From Adiantum capillus-veneris (lineage: Eukaryota; Streptophyta; Polypodiopsida; Polypodiales; Pteridaceae), in the NCBI GenBank assembly GCA_014529385.2, contig CM043954.1, positions 6,821,806 to 6,885,805 on the forward strand: 64,000 nucleotides of DNA, written 5' to 3'. Position numbers and translations under genes: made by a program. The notes under the pieces were generated by a model. It was not told the origin of the DNA, made no database searches, and worked only from the letters and a program-made list of their open reading frames with translations. Below, one piece after another: positions 23,022-34,996 of this stretch (position 1 is the stretch's first letter; each line of letters opens with the position of its first letter).

Positions 23022-23595
23022 TGTGCGCGTCTATCGCACGTATCAATGCAAGGAACTTGCCGATACACTGTGTGCGAGCCACAAATGGCTCCAAGCACAC
23101 AACAAGCCTAAACTAGTAAGTTCAAAGATGGTGATGGTGTGTCACTCACCACTCTACGCTTGCTGTCGTGGAGGATTCCTCATTGCGAAGAAGAGGGAGA
23201 CGCCGCTACGCCGCGCTCAACCGCCTCGCCGCCGTCGTGTCTTCGCAATGCTCGATCGCCACTCTCTCTCTCTCTCTCACGCATACACACACACACACAC
23301 ACACAAGGAGATAAAGAAGAAGAAGATGGAGATGGAGCAAGAGCACTCTTCAATTGCACAAATGAGAGAATGAGTGATTTTTAGGTTTAGTTGACTTTAT
23401 ATGAGCTCGCCCCATTCACACTTGGGCGCCCATGCTTAGCCAACCAATCCCTTGAATGTTCCAGTTCGAGTGCGCCTCTCATCGGCGATCACTCTTACCC
23501 TTTTCCTATTGGACCGACAAGCCCGATACCTGACTCTACCAAGTAAATAATACAACGTCTGTCGTAGGTGATAGGAATGTGCGTGAGGGTTAACA
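23022..23595 (-). repeat. 5' LTR of RT-less element copy A
   Basis: Partner of the LTR at 14691-15317. It is shorter mainly because its (CT)n(CA)n tract (about 23261-23305) is contracted. It is followed on the minus strand by TTTT and the primer site. Confidence 0.9.
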
Positions 23596-23600
23596 AAAGA

Positions 23601-24880
23601 CTAATGTGAAATGCATTGTGAATGTGCCAATGTGTAAGTAGGTCTAAACGGAAAGAAACATCATTAATGACATCTGAAATTTTAAAAGGTCCATAAAAAC
23701 AAGGAGCAAGCTTAACAAAGACATTTGTATCAACACTTTTGATCCGTCGTTTTTCAATGCGAAGTAAAACATAATCACCTTCCTTAAACTGGTGTGCTTT
23801 GCGATGCTTGTTAGCATGTTTAGTGTAAAGCTCTTGTGAGTGTTTAATTGCAGAATACACACTTGCATAAACATCATGAAAGTCAGTAGTGAAATCATCA
23901 GCGCATGCACAACATTAGAAAGACGTGAAGCAGGAGTAGGAAGAGAGTGACCATATACAACTTTAAATGGAGATTTACCCATGGCAGTGTGAGTGGTGTT
24001 GTCATATGAAAATTGTAGAATATGCAGGTAATCATCCCATTTCTTAGATTGAGAAGAAACATAAGCCTTTAACAAATCAATGATAGTGCGATTGGTGACT
24101 TCAGTTTGACCGTTAGATTCAGGGTGAAATGCAGAAGTGAAGTCAAGTGTAGTGCCAAGATTTTCAAACACAGTAGTCTAGAAGGCACTACAGAATGTCG
24201 AATCTCGATAAAAAATAATGACTTTAGGCAAACCATGATATGAGGAAACAGTCTTAAGAAACAAAAGTGCAGCTTGATGTGCTGTGAGTGTTTTCTTGCA
24301 AGGAATGAAATATGCTTGTTTAGAAAAATGGTCATTAACAGTCCAAATCATGTCATGCTTGTGCACTGTGAATGGGAAACTAATAACAAAATCCGTTGAA
24401 ATATGTTCCCAAGGTTTTTTAGGAATAGAGAGAGGGTGTAAAAGTCCCAATTTCTTACATGTTGCTGCTTTGATCTTTTGGCAAATCAAACAAGTTGAAA
24501 CATATTGTTTAACATCAATTCTCATAGTAGGTCAATAGAAATCACGACATAATTTTTGAAAAGTTGCAGCAAATCCTCTATGTCTAGCATAGGGTGGTTT
24601 ATGTAATTCTTAAATAGTTAATGTACAGGAAGGTTTAGTCACACACAATTTTTGTCTGAAATAAAGGATTTTTTCTTGAATAGTTTATTCGAGAAATGTG
24701 TGCACAAAATTGTCAAGCATATGCAACCATGTCATTTTGAAGTCATCGTCATGTGCATAAATGTCAGACATAGTGTCAAATGAAGTTCCCGTAATGGTTG
24801 ATAGATTATTAAGTGAGGGTCTTCTACTCAAAGCATCAGCTACCGCACCGTTAAACTCACTTGAGCTCCTTCATGCCTGG
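23601..24880 (-). pseudogene. Gypsy RNase H end and integrase, broken
   Basis: In order on the minus strand are the RNase H end (DALSRRP), a zinc region ending CLICQKIKAATCKKLG, integrase core pieces STDFVISFPFT and NDHFSKQAYFIP, then SAFHPESNGQTEVTNRT (third catalytic residue present) and FKEGDYVLLRIEKRR with FYGPFKISDVI (post-core region). The second catalytic block reads FYRDSTF where S-D-R-D is usual, so the catalytic Asp is lost. Frame changes at about 24175 and 23860 also break it. Confidence 0.75.
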
Positions 24881-25879
24881 TGCTACCACCTAGCCTTGTT
24901 ATTGGCTTTCTCCATTGTGCCCAAGGCCCCCCTAATTTAGACAAGCCCGATAATATCAGTCACCTCTTTGGCAGTAGCTATGTTTTCAAAAGAAGACAGC
25001 CTAATGATCGAGATATCTAAGATTTGCAATTTATAAGATAGCTCATGGCAGATGTGCTTCACTAAGTTCTAGTTGGGCTTTTGAATTGAGAACTCATCAC
25101 TACAATAAACTCTACACGATCTATGATGTACACTATAAAGTTACCTCTGCTTCTCTTTGAGCTTAATCAATATCCTGTATCTTTTGTATTTGTCTTGACT
25201 CATGTTTTGTGTCTGATAGAGAGGACATATATTCACAATAGTGGATGTTTTGAGTACACAAGCACAACTCTAGCTACAACATCGCAAGGTCCATTATCTG
25301 TTTCCAATTCCCTATGTCTATATGTTTGCTTGGCACGATGTCATAAAATATAATATTTGTCATAAAATCTAATATCTAACCAACCCAAATGATTTTCTCA
25401 TATTAAACTGATTATTTAATGTGGGAGAATAAACGGGAACAAGGGTTAGGATATAGACATGTGCTTATGGATTTATCTCAACACAGGGCCAAGGTTAAAG
25501 GGGTCCAAATGAGAAATGGTCTATTAAAGAGCAATACTACCTAATGGCGCTTAAAGACCTCAGGGTTAGATTCATTAAAGACCTCCAAAAGTTAGTGTTA
25601 AAAAATCCTTTGACCTTAGGCAAGCTAGGGATGACCTTGAGGTGGGAATCCTACCCAAGCATGAGGTGCTTGTCGTGCTTGCTAATCTAGGTGCTTAAGG
25701 TGTTTGTGGGAACTTTGCGCAAGCTTGAGGTTCTTCTCATGCTTAAATGACTAAGGTTCTTGAAGTGTTCAATTCAAGCATGATCTCTCAAGAGGCATAA
25801 ACGATTTTCATGCTTAAATGAATAAGGTGCTTGAAGTGTTTAATTCAAACATGATATCTTAGGAAGCATAAAAGGCACA
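24881..25879. other. No gene recognised; contains a diverged 71-bp tandem repeat
   Basis: TGCTTAAATGA...TTGAAGTGTT...ATTCAA.CATGAT occurs at about 25740 and again 71 bases on, with several differences. A minus-strand frame near 24920-25070 stays open for about 50 residues (SYKLQILDISIIRLSSFENI) without a match I know. The rest is AT-rich non-coding sequence. Confidence 0.5.
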
Positions 25880-26040
25880 TGTCAAGATCCTCCCCATTTG
25901 GTCCTCATGATGTGCTTGAATCCTATTGGATGGGATTTAAAGGGGTCCAATGAGAATTTAGATGCATAAAAATAAATAATTAAGTTCTTTCTCTCAAAGA
26001 GGAAAAAGAGGACACATGTCCAAATGATATAATTAAATAA

Positions 26041-26082
<42 letters not shown>

Positions 26083-26110
26083 GGACCAAGCATGAGAGGG
26101 GGTATACTCT

Positions 26111-26159
<49 letters not shown>

Positions 26160-26837
26160 ATTGTGTGAAGTGCAAAGTGCAAGAGCTCCATCTCCTTCTC
26201 CAAGCTTGTTGAGAAGTTGAGAGCCTATACCAACACTCTTGGCTATGGAATGCAAATCCAACCAAGAGCCATGCTTCAATGCTTAATCTTGCCATCTTCT
26301 TCATCTTCATTACTATGTTGTTATGCTATGCTAAGCAAGAAGAGTGATGAGTGAGGAGCTATTTCTTTCTCCTATGAATGATTCTTCTTCCTCTTTCCTA
26401 CCCTCATTCCCCGCTAGCTCTCTCCACCTTCGAGGGTGTTTGAGGCCTTGGGACTGAGGCTTGCGATAGTCAATTCTTTTTGCAAAGTTTATGTTATGCT
26501 CGTGCTGCATGAAGCTTTCCATCTTCATTGCATCACCTGGGTCACAAGGAACACAAAAATTGTATTGTACCAAGTCTCTCTTGATGAGAGAATCTATAAT
26601 ACAAACGTCTTTTGGAGGGGGGACCGGCTCTAAGTAAATCCGGTCCTCAACTATTGTCATGTTCTCTAATACTCTCTTGTAAAATTATTCTTCATGCCAA
26701 GTTAATTAAGTACTATGTTTATGTTGCTACCATCAATTAAGTTCAACCTCTATGTTCTCAAAGTAATCTCACAAAAATGCTCACTCTAATTCTCTTAATT
26801 CCGCTATTCTCAAAGTTCATAGGCCATTTCCATTACA
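25880..26837 (+). repeat. Candidate 5' LTR of the level 0 Gypsy
   Basis: It begins TGTCAAGATCCTCCCC, ends CCATTACA and is followed by a tRNA-iMet primer site. It contains a (GA)n tract (26045-26079) and a (CA)n tract (26114-26157). Only the right boundary is well supported, because no partner LTR was found. Confidence 0.5.
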
Positions 26838-26838
26838 T

Positions 26839-26850
26839 TGGTATCAGAGC
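26839..26850 (+). other. tRNA-iMet primer-binding site of the level 0 Gypsy
   Basis: TGGTATCAGAGC is the standard complement of the initiator tRNA-Met 3' end, one base after the LTR. Confidence 0.85.
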
Positions 26851-26940
26851 ATTTGGTTTCTCTTAACTCTACGAGTTTCCATCATCAAGAAATTCCTTGC
26901 AAGTGATGCAAAGGACAAAATACTTACCAAATGGTGTATT

Positions 26941-27782
26941 TTGAAGCTTCTCTCCCATGATTCTATTCACAAATATGTGGACAAGTTTGGGGATTTACAT
27001 CTCAAGGCTACTGTCTTCCAAAAGCTAGACTTCACTAAGAAAAAGCAACAATTTTGTGTGGGATTACCTGAAGAAATGGCTGAGTATGTCAACTCCCAAC
27101 GGCTTGGTTCTATCACGGAAGTAATCCACCACACCATGGTTGATTCTTGCATCAGTTTCCAACAAGGGGCTAGACGAAATGTCAAGCCCATGGAAAACAA
27201 AGACAAAAGTGATGCAAAGGGGAAAACCAATGCCCAAAATTCTTCCCAAGGCAATTCCAATAACAACAACAACAACAATCGGTCCAAGGAGAAGGCAATT
27301 TATAAAGGTAAAAACAAACTCTCTCCTCAAGAGCTTGAAGCTTTTTGCAAGGACCATAAGTGTTTTAAGTGTAGGGAGCAAGGACATGACTATCGTTCTT
27401 GCCCCAAGAGAAATGCCCGCAGTGAGACTCCTAGAGCTTCCACCATTGAAGCTCCAAAAGAGGATGCTCATTGCAAAGGATCACCTCTCTCCTATGCTTG
27501 GGGAAAGGTAAGGAGACATGATGCCTTCATCTTGTTTGACCCTGGCTCTACTCACAACTTCATATCAATGAAGTTGGCCACCAAATTGAGCATTCAAGCT
27601 TTTGAGATGGGAGATATTGTAACTGCTGACACAACTTTCAAGGGACAACAAGCCTCTGTTACTCCCTTGATTGGGAAGTTGAGGCTTCATGTCCAAAGCT
27701 ATGTCGACAAAGAAGACTTTTTCATCTCTCCTCTCCAACATGAGGATGTTATCCTAGGGGCACCATGGTTCAACCACATGGC
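26941..27782 (+). pseudogene. Gag (N-terminally deleted) and protease start of the level 0 Gypsy
   Basis: Starting only about 90 bases after the primer site, the frame enters the middle of gag (FGDLHLKATVFQKLDF, then FCVGLPEEM). An Asn run and a CCHC knuckle CFKCREQGHDYRSC follow, so the first half of gag is missing. The protease reads FILFDPGSTHNFIS, with D-P-G in place of D-[ST]-G, and runs to EDVILGAPWFNHM, where the Copia LTR starts. The last part of the computed ORF after 27782 is LTR sequence. Confidence 0.75.
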
Positions 27783-28010
27783 TGTTGGAATTAGGGTTGC
27801 AGAGAAACACACACAGCTTGGAGAAGATGAAGGAAGCTCAAGCACACAATAGAAAGTGTGTTACTTAGTGTGCAATGGAAAGATAGATAGCCCTAGAGTG
27901 ATGGGTGTATATACAATGCACGGGGGGAAAAACCTCCTAAAGAGGGAAAAAATGCCCCGACGGTCCTAGTGTGTTCACACACATCACTACCACATGTATA
28001 TATGGTAACA
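27783..28010 (-). repeat. 3' LTR of the level 1 Copia
   Basis: 228 bp. On the minus strand it is preceded by the purine tract CCAGGAGGGATT and begins TGTTACCATA. It matches 56037-56283. Confidence 0.9.
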
Positions 28011-28081
28011 AATCCCTCCTGGAGTGACGCGGTGAACGAGAGCTGTCACATGAGTAAAGGAAGGTGCCATGCCCTGAGGAC

Positions 28082-28455
28082 ATGATCAGTCCACAAAGGG
28101 GAGCAAGCCCAAAGCTTTGCGGAAAGCTTCGAGATTCTCACGAGCCGATGCCTTTGTGAAAAGGTCTGCAAGGTTGTCCTGTGTTGGCACATAAGCCAAG
28201 CTGATCTCTCCTGCTTAGAGCCTCTCCCTGACATAGTGGTAATGTACCTCAATGTGCTTTGTGCGAGCATGAAAAATGGGGTTCCTCGTAATTGCCAATG
28301 CGCTCTGACTGTCAGTGTAGATAGTGTTGGAAGTGTCCTGTCCAACACCCAAATCAGCCATAAGGCGTCTGAGCCATACACACTCAATCGTAGCTGTGAA
28401 GACTGCCTTGTACTCAGCCTCACAACTCAAAGTGGCCACAGTAGGTTGCTTCTTT
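28082..28455 (-). pseudogene. RNase H C-terminal part of the level 1 Copia
   Basis: Resuming after the inserted Gypsy, the frame reads KKQPTVATLSCEAEYKAVF, IYTDSQSALAITRNPIFHAR and TKHIEVHYHYVRERL, then a stop. The remaining tail (ADLFTKA near 28155) follows in frame. It completes the RNase H begun at 37787-37377. Confidence 0.8.
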
Positions 28456-28665
28456 TGACGGGAGCAAAGCGAACCCCGAACCCCGATGGCCTCTAAAACA
28501 CTGGGGACCGAATGGCGTGCCTCGAGCCTGTCATGGTAAAGCAAACAGGGGGCACCACCTAGCTTCAGCGGCTAGGACGCAAACAACACACCACCATAAC
28601 AAAGTTTTCATCCAAGAGAGATGGATGCTTGGGAATAATGATGAAGAGGAAAGGGAATGAGATCA

Positions 28666-28731
<66 letters not shown>

Positions 28732-29727
28732 GGTATAGCGGCTTAGTACTTAGGCACCACAAAAGGATGGCGAATCCGCACACCCTTCACACATACACAA
28801 GCTCACTCCAAACACAAAACTAGGTGGCGATTCCACACACCTCACATGGGAAAAACATTGCAAGAAAACATACTCACAAAACCTTAAGCTTTATTTAGAG
28901 AATAAGGCGATGAAATGGGGAGCATAGGGTAGGGGAATGAGAAGGGAGAGAGTGGTAGAGCACATGGCAGATAGGTGGGAGTTGATGGCGAAGACTTGCA
29001 CGGGGGTTATGGACATCATCTTTCATTTAGTTGCCCTTCATCTTCCATAGCCCAAGGGTGTAGAGGTCATGCTCAAGACGAGCATGGTGATTGCGGTGAT
29101 GGTGATGGTGTGGGTGTGTGTGTGTGTGTGCACTAGGCACACACAGTGCATAGTGTACTCTTTGGTGATGTTGTGTGTGTGTTTAATGTGATGGTGACCC
29201 CTCTTTATATAGGGGAGGAGGGGGGAGAAATTCTAGAATTTAGAAATGAAGAAATCATTATCTACATAGGCCATGTGACTGTGGGCCCCACTTATGATAG
29301 GAGAGAGAAAGGGGGGGGGTGGGGTATACTATTTTGGAAGATAAGATAAGTTGCATGTGAGTTAGGGTGCATTATTGGTGAGTTAGAATGCATTATTGGT
29401 GAGAGGTGGGGTAGCTTGAGGGGAGAGAGAAAGGAGAAAGGACAAGGGGAAGAGAGAGGGGTTGACCTTTTGAGTGGAGGAGAGGAAAAGGGACACACGG
29501 CGGGGACACAATGAAGAAAAAGGAGGCAAGGTGGGGATGGGCTGCCCCGCAGGCATAGGCAAGAGGTGGCCTATTTTACCTTTCTCATATATTTACATAA
29601 TCATACTTTATTTTTTTCTTACTTTTTTCCAATGCCTTTTATCACTCCCTCCCTAAGAGGGGGTTTTCATGGGGTGGGGACGAGAGAAGAGGGGTATGGG
29701 AGCTTGGCTTGTGAAAAGCCCCCATCA
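28456..29727 (-). repeat. 3' LTR of the level 2a Gypsy (short form)
   Basis: 1,272 bp with a (GA)n tract at about 28673-28725. It lacks about 330 bases present in the partner LTR: CCCCACTT joins directly to ATGATAGG at about 29293. It has about 55 bases near 29480-29530 that the partner lacks. The polypurine tract AAAAGGGGAGGG precedes it (29743-29732 on the minus strand). Confidence 0.85.
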
Positions 29728-29755
29728 TTAGCCCTCCCCTTTTGGCTAGAGGCAT

Positions 29756-30847
29756 TCATGTCTCTAGCTCATCTGTTTGGTCATTATCGTCGGAGGTAGC
29801 GGCTGATGGTGTGTCCTCATCTGGAATGTCAATTGGTGGAGCCTGGTCAAATCGAAGAAAATAAGGTTTAAGTCGCCAATCATTTACCCTGGTTTTATGA
29901 AGTTTTCCATCAGCCTCCATAAGCTGGTAGCTTCCATTGGCATACTTTTTCCTGATGATGAAAGGGCCTTCCCATCGGAGCAGGAGTTTCTTATCCTTGC
30001 GCGTGTCGAAGCGATTGTCGTAGCGGAGCACCAACATTCCTTTCTTCAATTCTTTTTTTCGGAGATGCTCGTTAAAGCTAAGTCGTCTATGCTCTGCTTG
30101 TGCTGCATAATAATTTATTGCTTTTTCTCTGTCCAGCTGCAGTCTTTCCAAGTTGATGATGTGATCTCTCAAATGTATGTTGGGTTGTTGAAGTTGGCTT
30201 GCCATTACTCTGATACTTTGTAGTTGCACTTCAATGGGCAAGATTGCTTCCTTACCAAATACTAGATGATACGGTGTGAATCCCAAGGATGTACGAAATG
30301 AAGTTCTGTAGGCCCATAAAGTTGGTAGTAGATACTTATCCCAGTCTCCGGGATGATTGTTTACCTGCTTGGTAATAATTTTAGAAACCATTCCATTTAC
30401 CTTTTCAACTAGGCCATTACATTGAGGGTAATATGGTGAAGAGTGCCTCCTTGTAGTGCCCAGTTTCTGCATTAATTCTCCTACCAAGTCTGCTCTGAAA
30501 CCTGGCCCTCTATCAGAGATGATCTCTATAGGTGTGCCAAACCTACAACATATGTGCTCGTAGATAAATTTAGCTACCTCTACTGCTGTGATTCTAGTGG
30601 TGGCTGTAGCCTCTGCCCATCTAGTCATGTAGTCGACCCCCATGATAATGTAGAATTTTCCTGAGTTGGCCCTAGGTAATGGCCCAATGGCATCGATACC
30701 CCATTTTTCAAATGGGCCATATGAGAGAATAGGTGTCTGTGGTTCAGGCATAAGTGACCTAGTGCCGGCCTTTTGACACAACTTACACGTTTTGCACCAG
30801 TGGTGTACATCACGGTTGAGGCTAGGCCATATGAAGCCTGCCTGCAA
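29756..30847 (-). CDS. Integrase of the level 2a Gypsy, 363-residue ORF
   Basis: The zinc region ends HHWCKTCKLCQKAGTRS. The core has KWGIDAIGPLPRANSGKFY and IIMGVDYMTRWAEA, then IEIISDRGPGFRADL and YPQCNGLVEKVNGMVS, so the D-D-E triad is present. The C-terminal part gives VLRYDNRFDTRKDKKLLLRW and EGPFIIRKKYANGSYQL without a chromodomain, as expected for Tat-type. The first His of the zinc motif lies upstream of the frame start, past a frame change. Confidence 0.85.
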   Translation of the reverse strand: MQAGFIWPSLNRDVHHWCKTCKLCQKAGTRSLMPEPQTPILSYGPFEKWGIDAIGPLPRANSGKFYIIMGVDYMTRWAEATATTRITAVEVAKFIYEHICCRFGTPIEIISDRGPGFRADLVGELMQKLGTTRRHSSPYYPQCNGLVEKVNGMVSKIITKQVNNHPGDWDKYLLPTLWAYRTSFRTSLGFTPYHLVFGKEAILPIEVQLQSIRVMASQLQQPNIHLRDHIINLERLQLDREKAINYYAAQAEHRRLSFNEHLRKKELKKGMLVLRYDNRFDTRKDKKLLLRWEGPFIIRKKYANGSYQLMEADGKLHKTRVNDWRLKPYFLRFDQAPPIDIPDEDTPSAATSDDNDQTDELET

Positions 30848-31020
30848 GATTTTCCTACTTGTTATGTCTAGGGCAAAGTGACCACCACAAACCCCGTCGT
30901 GACAGCTCCTGTGATTTTCTGAGAGAGAGGGATCTTCCTGAGTAGTTGGTCCTTACCCTTACAATACAAATCGTCATTGATGAGTCGATACCTTGTGGCC
31001 TTCCGCGTCAGCCATTGCTT

Positions 31021-32802
31021 CTATCCCTTTGTTAAATCTGATGGGCATTCCACTGTTTCCAAAAAATGGATGATGTCAGGCAAGGCGTCATTGCCTTGAA
31101 ATAGAGGGAGCTTTAGTTTTATTGCTCCAACCACCACTTCCTGTAGTCTTTCACTTGCTAGGGCATCTACTTCTTGGTTTTGAGCCCTTGGGATATGGTG
31201 TATTTGAACTTCTTCAAACTTACCCAACAAGGTTTTTACACCACTTAAGTGAGTCCTTAAACTAGGATTCTTGCATGTCCATGCTCCATTTACTTGCCTT
31301 ACCAGAAGTAGAGCATCCCCAAATACACTAAGGAGTTGTACACCTTGTGAGACGCACCATTGTAGACCCTTGGTTAGTGCTGCATACTCAGCTTCATTGT
31401 TAGAATGTGAATCTAACAATTGGCCCAACGAAAATACCTTTGTCCCTTTGTCATCAAAGACCACTATGCCTGCAGCTGCTTTGTTGGGCGCTCGCTTGTA
31501 GGCTCCATCAAAGTAGAGAGAGTATGCTCCTTCTACCATCGGTGGTACTGGAGGTAATCGGACTTCTCCTTCTTTAGATTGCTTCTCCTTCCTTTCAAAG
31601 ACTTGGTAGGTCATGAGTCCCCCCAAACTTGCCCTCGTTGTGCTTTCTACCTGTACCGTGTAGTCAAACTCTTGCAGACGAACTAGCCATTTAGTAATCC
31701 TAGCAGACACATCCATGTGTTGTACAACATAGGGAAATATTTCATCCGTGGTTAGAATCACAAATTGCTTAGGCAACAAATATGACCTAAAATTTGTAGT
31801 TGCAAATCTAAGAGCTAGGACTAAGTGTTCCACATGGGTGAAACCTTTCTCTCCTGCTGTCATCATTCGACTAGAGAAGTAGATTGGCCTCATGAAAGAT
31901 GTCGTCGTATCCTTTTGGAGTAGCACAGCCCCCAATGAGTCATCACCAACACTTGAGGTGACATAGAATTTTTCATCCCACTTAGGTGGTGAGATAGTTG
32001 GCAGAGTGGCTAAGACCTCCTTTACCCTGTTGTAGTGATGTTCGCTTTCCTCGTCCCAAGTGAAAGTTGATCTTTGAGTGAGTTGTTGCAGTGGTAGAAC
32101 AAGTTGTGATAGTAGATGTATGAATCTACTTAAGTACCTCACCTTCTATAGAAAAGAGACCAGTTGACGTGCGGTCGTTGGTGAAGGTAGGGCTATGAGT
32201 GCGGACACCTTACTTGGGTCGGTGTTGATACCTTTTGCTGAAATTTCATGGCCTAGTAGAATGACTTTACTCTCCCCAATGTGGCATTTATCCACATTTA
32301 ATTGCCCACCTAGGCTCTGCAACCTGGCCAAACCTTCAGTTACCTTTTCTAAATGTGAAATACGAGAGCTATATATACAAAAATCATCAATGAACACTCT
32401 TATGGATGTTCCAAAGAACGGTTGAAAAACATATGTGACATATCTTTGGAATGTGGCAGGTGCATTTGTGAGACCAAATGGCATAACCCTATATGAAAAA
32501 CAACCCCATGGCGTGATAAAAGTGGTTTTTGGCTGATCTTCCAAGGCTATGCATATTTGAAAGTATCCAGAATAACCATCACAGACGGTATAGCATTCAA
32601 AACCCGCTACTTCATTCAGAATTTCATCCAAGAAAGGGAGAGGAAAGTGGTCTCTCTTTGTAGCTGCATTTAGTGGTTCGTAGTCAACACAGACCCTCCA
32701 CTTACCATTCTTTTTAGGCGTCACCACTACGGGTGACACCCATTCTGAGTTTTCTACAGGATAGATGAATCCCGCCTCTAGCAGTTTCCTTACCTCGGCC
32801 AA
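31021..32802 (-). pseudogene. RT and tandem RNase H domains of the level 2a Gypsy
   Basis: The RT shows GKWRVCVDYEPLNAATKRDH, VCDGYSGYFQI (first Asp), [15 protein letters not shown] and IRVFIDDFCIY (F-I-D-D catalytic pair). A single in-frame stop at about 32143 separates it from the first RNase H (TFTWDEESEHHYNRVK, FRSYLLPKQFVILTTDEI, RASLGGLMTYQ). A second, distinct RNase H follows: YSLYFDGAYKRAPNKAAAG, HSNNEAEYAALTKGLQW and VFGDALLLVRQVNG (D-E-D residues present). Two RNase H domains mark Tat-type Gypsy elements. Confidence 0.85.
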
Positions 32803-32829
32803 GAGTGCCTTTTCTTGTATGACCCCCAG

Positions 32830-34167
32830 TCATCGTAGCTTTTGCACAACTGGTTTTACCCCTTCCTTCAGCTTAATATGATGTTCCACCACTGTAATGC
32901 CTGTGATTCTTTCATAGTTGTCAATGAACAGGTTAGGAAATCCCATCAACATTTGCAAAACACTATCTTTCTCCTCAAGTGTTAATTCCGTAGACAACAT
33001 ACCCTTCAACCTACTTTCTCCTAGGCCAGGTGATTTGCTCTCCTCTTCATTGGGTTGCCCTTTTGGTGATGGATCACCAATTGTGCTTACCCTTTGTGGA
33101 TCCTTCATTATGATACCCATCACATCAATGGAACTGTCACTTTCGTCGGTGGATGTGGTCTCCTCCTCAGAACTGGAAGATTCGCTAGTGGTTTCATCTG
33201 CCGATGTTTCCAGATTCATTTGCTTATGCTTGCCAATCCTCATGTCGTAGTAGATTGTCTCCCCTTTCTTACCGGTCATGCGTAGAAGGCCAGTACCCCA
33301 GTCCTGTTTTGCCTTCATGGCCATCAACCATGGCCTTCCCAAGATTAGTGGATAGCCCTCCCCCTTAGTAGGCATTACAAAAACATCTACCTCTACCTCA
33401 GTGTTGAAAGCTTTTATTTTCACGGCACTTACCACACCCACACACTTTACCTTTGCGTTGTTTGCCATCTTTGTCTTGCATGGAGAAGGCCTGTCAACCT
33501 CGAGCCCTAATCGAAGCATCATAGCTTCGCTCATTACACAGATTTATGCACCTCCATCAATGTAGGTGTTTCCAACCCTCTTTCCTTTTATGTTTACGTC
33601 GACAATTGGAAGGATGTCATCCATGTTGCATCCCGAAATTGCTCCGGCTACCTTTGTTTTGGAGCGTCTTGTACTTACCATTTTAGACCATTGTCGCCTT
33701 ACTTTAGGTACAAGATGTAGCAGCTGTGGCCATGTAATCTTCGGTCCTTGCTCTGCCACATCCAATGTTAGATCATAGGGCTTAGAAATTTCCCCTAGCT
33801 GGAAGTCGGTGATGCCCAATTTCCGTCGTGGCCTGGATGGCCTCTTGCTAGTTTCTCCTCTCATGCTTCTCTCATCATCTGATTGTGTAGCCTTCTCCCT
33901 CCTAGCTCTTTTCACAGTCATGGCTTCAAGTGGTTCTAAAAAGGTTCCCTTCTCCTTACCCTTGTCCCTCTCCTTTGCTCTCGGTGGATCCACTACTACG
34001 GCTTTTCCTTTCTCTTCTAGCCTTATGATGTTTACAGGGCGATCAGGTGGTGGGGCTGGTGGAAGAGGTGGAATGGATGCTTGTAGTGGTGTCTGGGGTG
34101 GACGTAGAATTTGTGTTGGTGGGGCTGGTGCTCGAGGTGGGGGTGTTCTTTCTCTAAGGGGTGACAA
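32830..34167 (-). pseudogene. Protease region of the level 2a Gypsy
   Basis: A Pro-rich linker leads to GNTYIDGGA, where the active-site loop is cut by an in-frame stop. The same frame resumes with MSEAMMLRLGLEVDRPS, VFVMPTKGEGYPLILGRPWL (hydrophobic ILG strand) and a Ser/Glu-rich spacer. The order is that of a retropepsin, but the stop lies inside the active loop. A further frame change separates it from gag. Confidence 0.7.
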
Positions 34168-34189
34168 TTGGTTCCTCCTACCTCCTCTA

Positions 34190-34996
34190 TTATAGTTTTG
34201 TTTTGGGACAGTAGTATATACCGTGATGGTCTTCTCCGCAGTTGTAGCAATGATACTCCCTGTTTTGTCGTCGTGCTCTTCCAGGGTCTTGATCTCTTTC
34301 TTGACTCCTCCCTTGCTGTATTAAGTGGACAGACAAATTCTGCAGTTGGTCAGTAATATGGGCCAACATATCTTGTTGGTCATCTCTTACCCGAAGAGCC
34401 GGTGGTGGTGGTGGAATGGTGGTTGTCGTAGTTGCTGGTCGACATGATGTTGCTGTTTCTGTTGACTCGGTTTCTTTGGCTTTCATTCGCAGCTTCTTGT
34501 CCTTAAGGCGAGCAATCTCAACGGCTAACTCGTACATAGCCGGGAATCTACCTTTCACCTTCTCCTTGAGAAGCGGCTATAAGCCATGCGTGAACCGATC
34601 TTTTTTTAGGAAATCGGGTGCAGCTTCCCCCCTTGCCAGTGACTCAACCCACTGTTCCCACAAATCCACAAATTTGGACTCATAGGTGGCATATTCTAAA
34701 AGACCCTCCTGCTTCAAGTCTCTCAACTTGTCCCACAACTTTTCTAAAGTGGTACCTCCCCCAAAGCGCCTCTTAAAAGCGGTTTTTAAGGGTTCCCATT
34801 CATCCTTGGTTGCTTGTGGAAGTGCATTGTACCATGATCTAGCTTCTAGCTTCATGAGATGCTTAAAGATTCTAACCCGAGATTCATCCGTATCTTTGTT
34901 GCTCACTACACATGCTACTTCAAAGTCATCTAGGAAGTCTGTTACCAAATCCTTCCCCTTCTTTCCTTTAAATGTTGGAAATGCTACACTTGCCAT
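34190..34996 (-). pseudogene. Gag of the level 2a Gypsy
   Basis: The ATG at 34996 opens MASVAFPTFKGKKGKDLVTD. A Retrotrans_gag core follows: IFKHLMKLEARSWYNALP and LKTAFKRRFGGGTTLEKLWD. A single in-frame stop after FTHGL (about 34577) is followed in the same frame by FPAMYELAVEIARLKDKK and a knuckle-like CYNCGEDHHGIYYC, with C-x2-C-x4-H-x4-C spacing kept. The rest is Lys-rich and Pro-rich linker. Confidence 0.8.

Larger units (their letters stand above)
14691..23595 (-). mobile_element. RT-less Gypsy-type LTR element, copy A
   Basis: The element is bounded by LTRs 14691-15317 and 23022-23595 that begin TGTTAACCCTCACG on the minus strand and end GCGCACA. AAAGA flanks both ends. A primer site TGGCACCGTTACCGGGG lies at 23017-23001 and a purine tract AGGAAGGGGGGCA at 15330-15318. 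The interior codes for gag, four zinc knuckles, a retropepsin-like domain and a W-[VI]-P-K repeat region. No RT, RNase H or integrase is present, so the element is non-autonomous (TR-GAG-like). It is inserted in a decayed chromovirus between integrase and chromodomain. Confidence 0.85.
13561..24880 (-). mobile_element. Decayed chromovirus-like Gypsy, split by an RT-less element
   Basis: Minus-strand pieces run from the RNase H end (VADALSRRP near 24850) through H2C2 and integrase (24600-23601) to a chromodomain-like C-terminus (14690-14429). The two halves are separated exactly by the element at 14691-23595, which is flanked by AAAGA on both sides. Gag, protease and most of RT are missing at the right end, and no 5' LTR was found. 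Confidence 0.7.
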
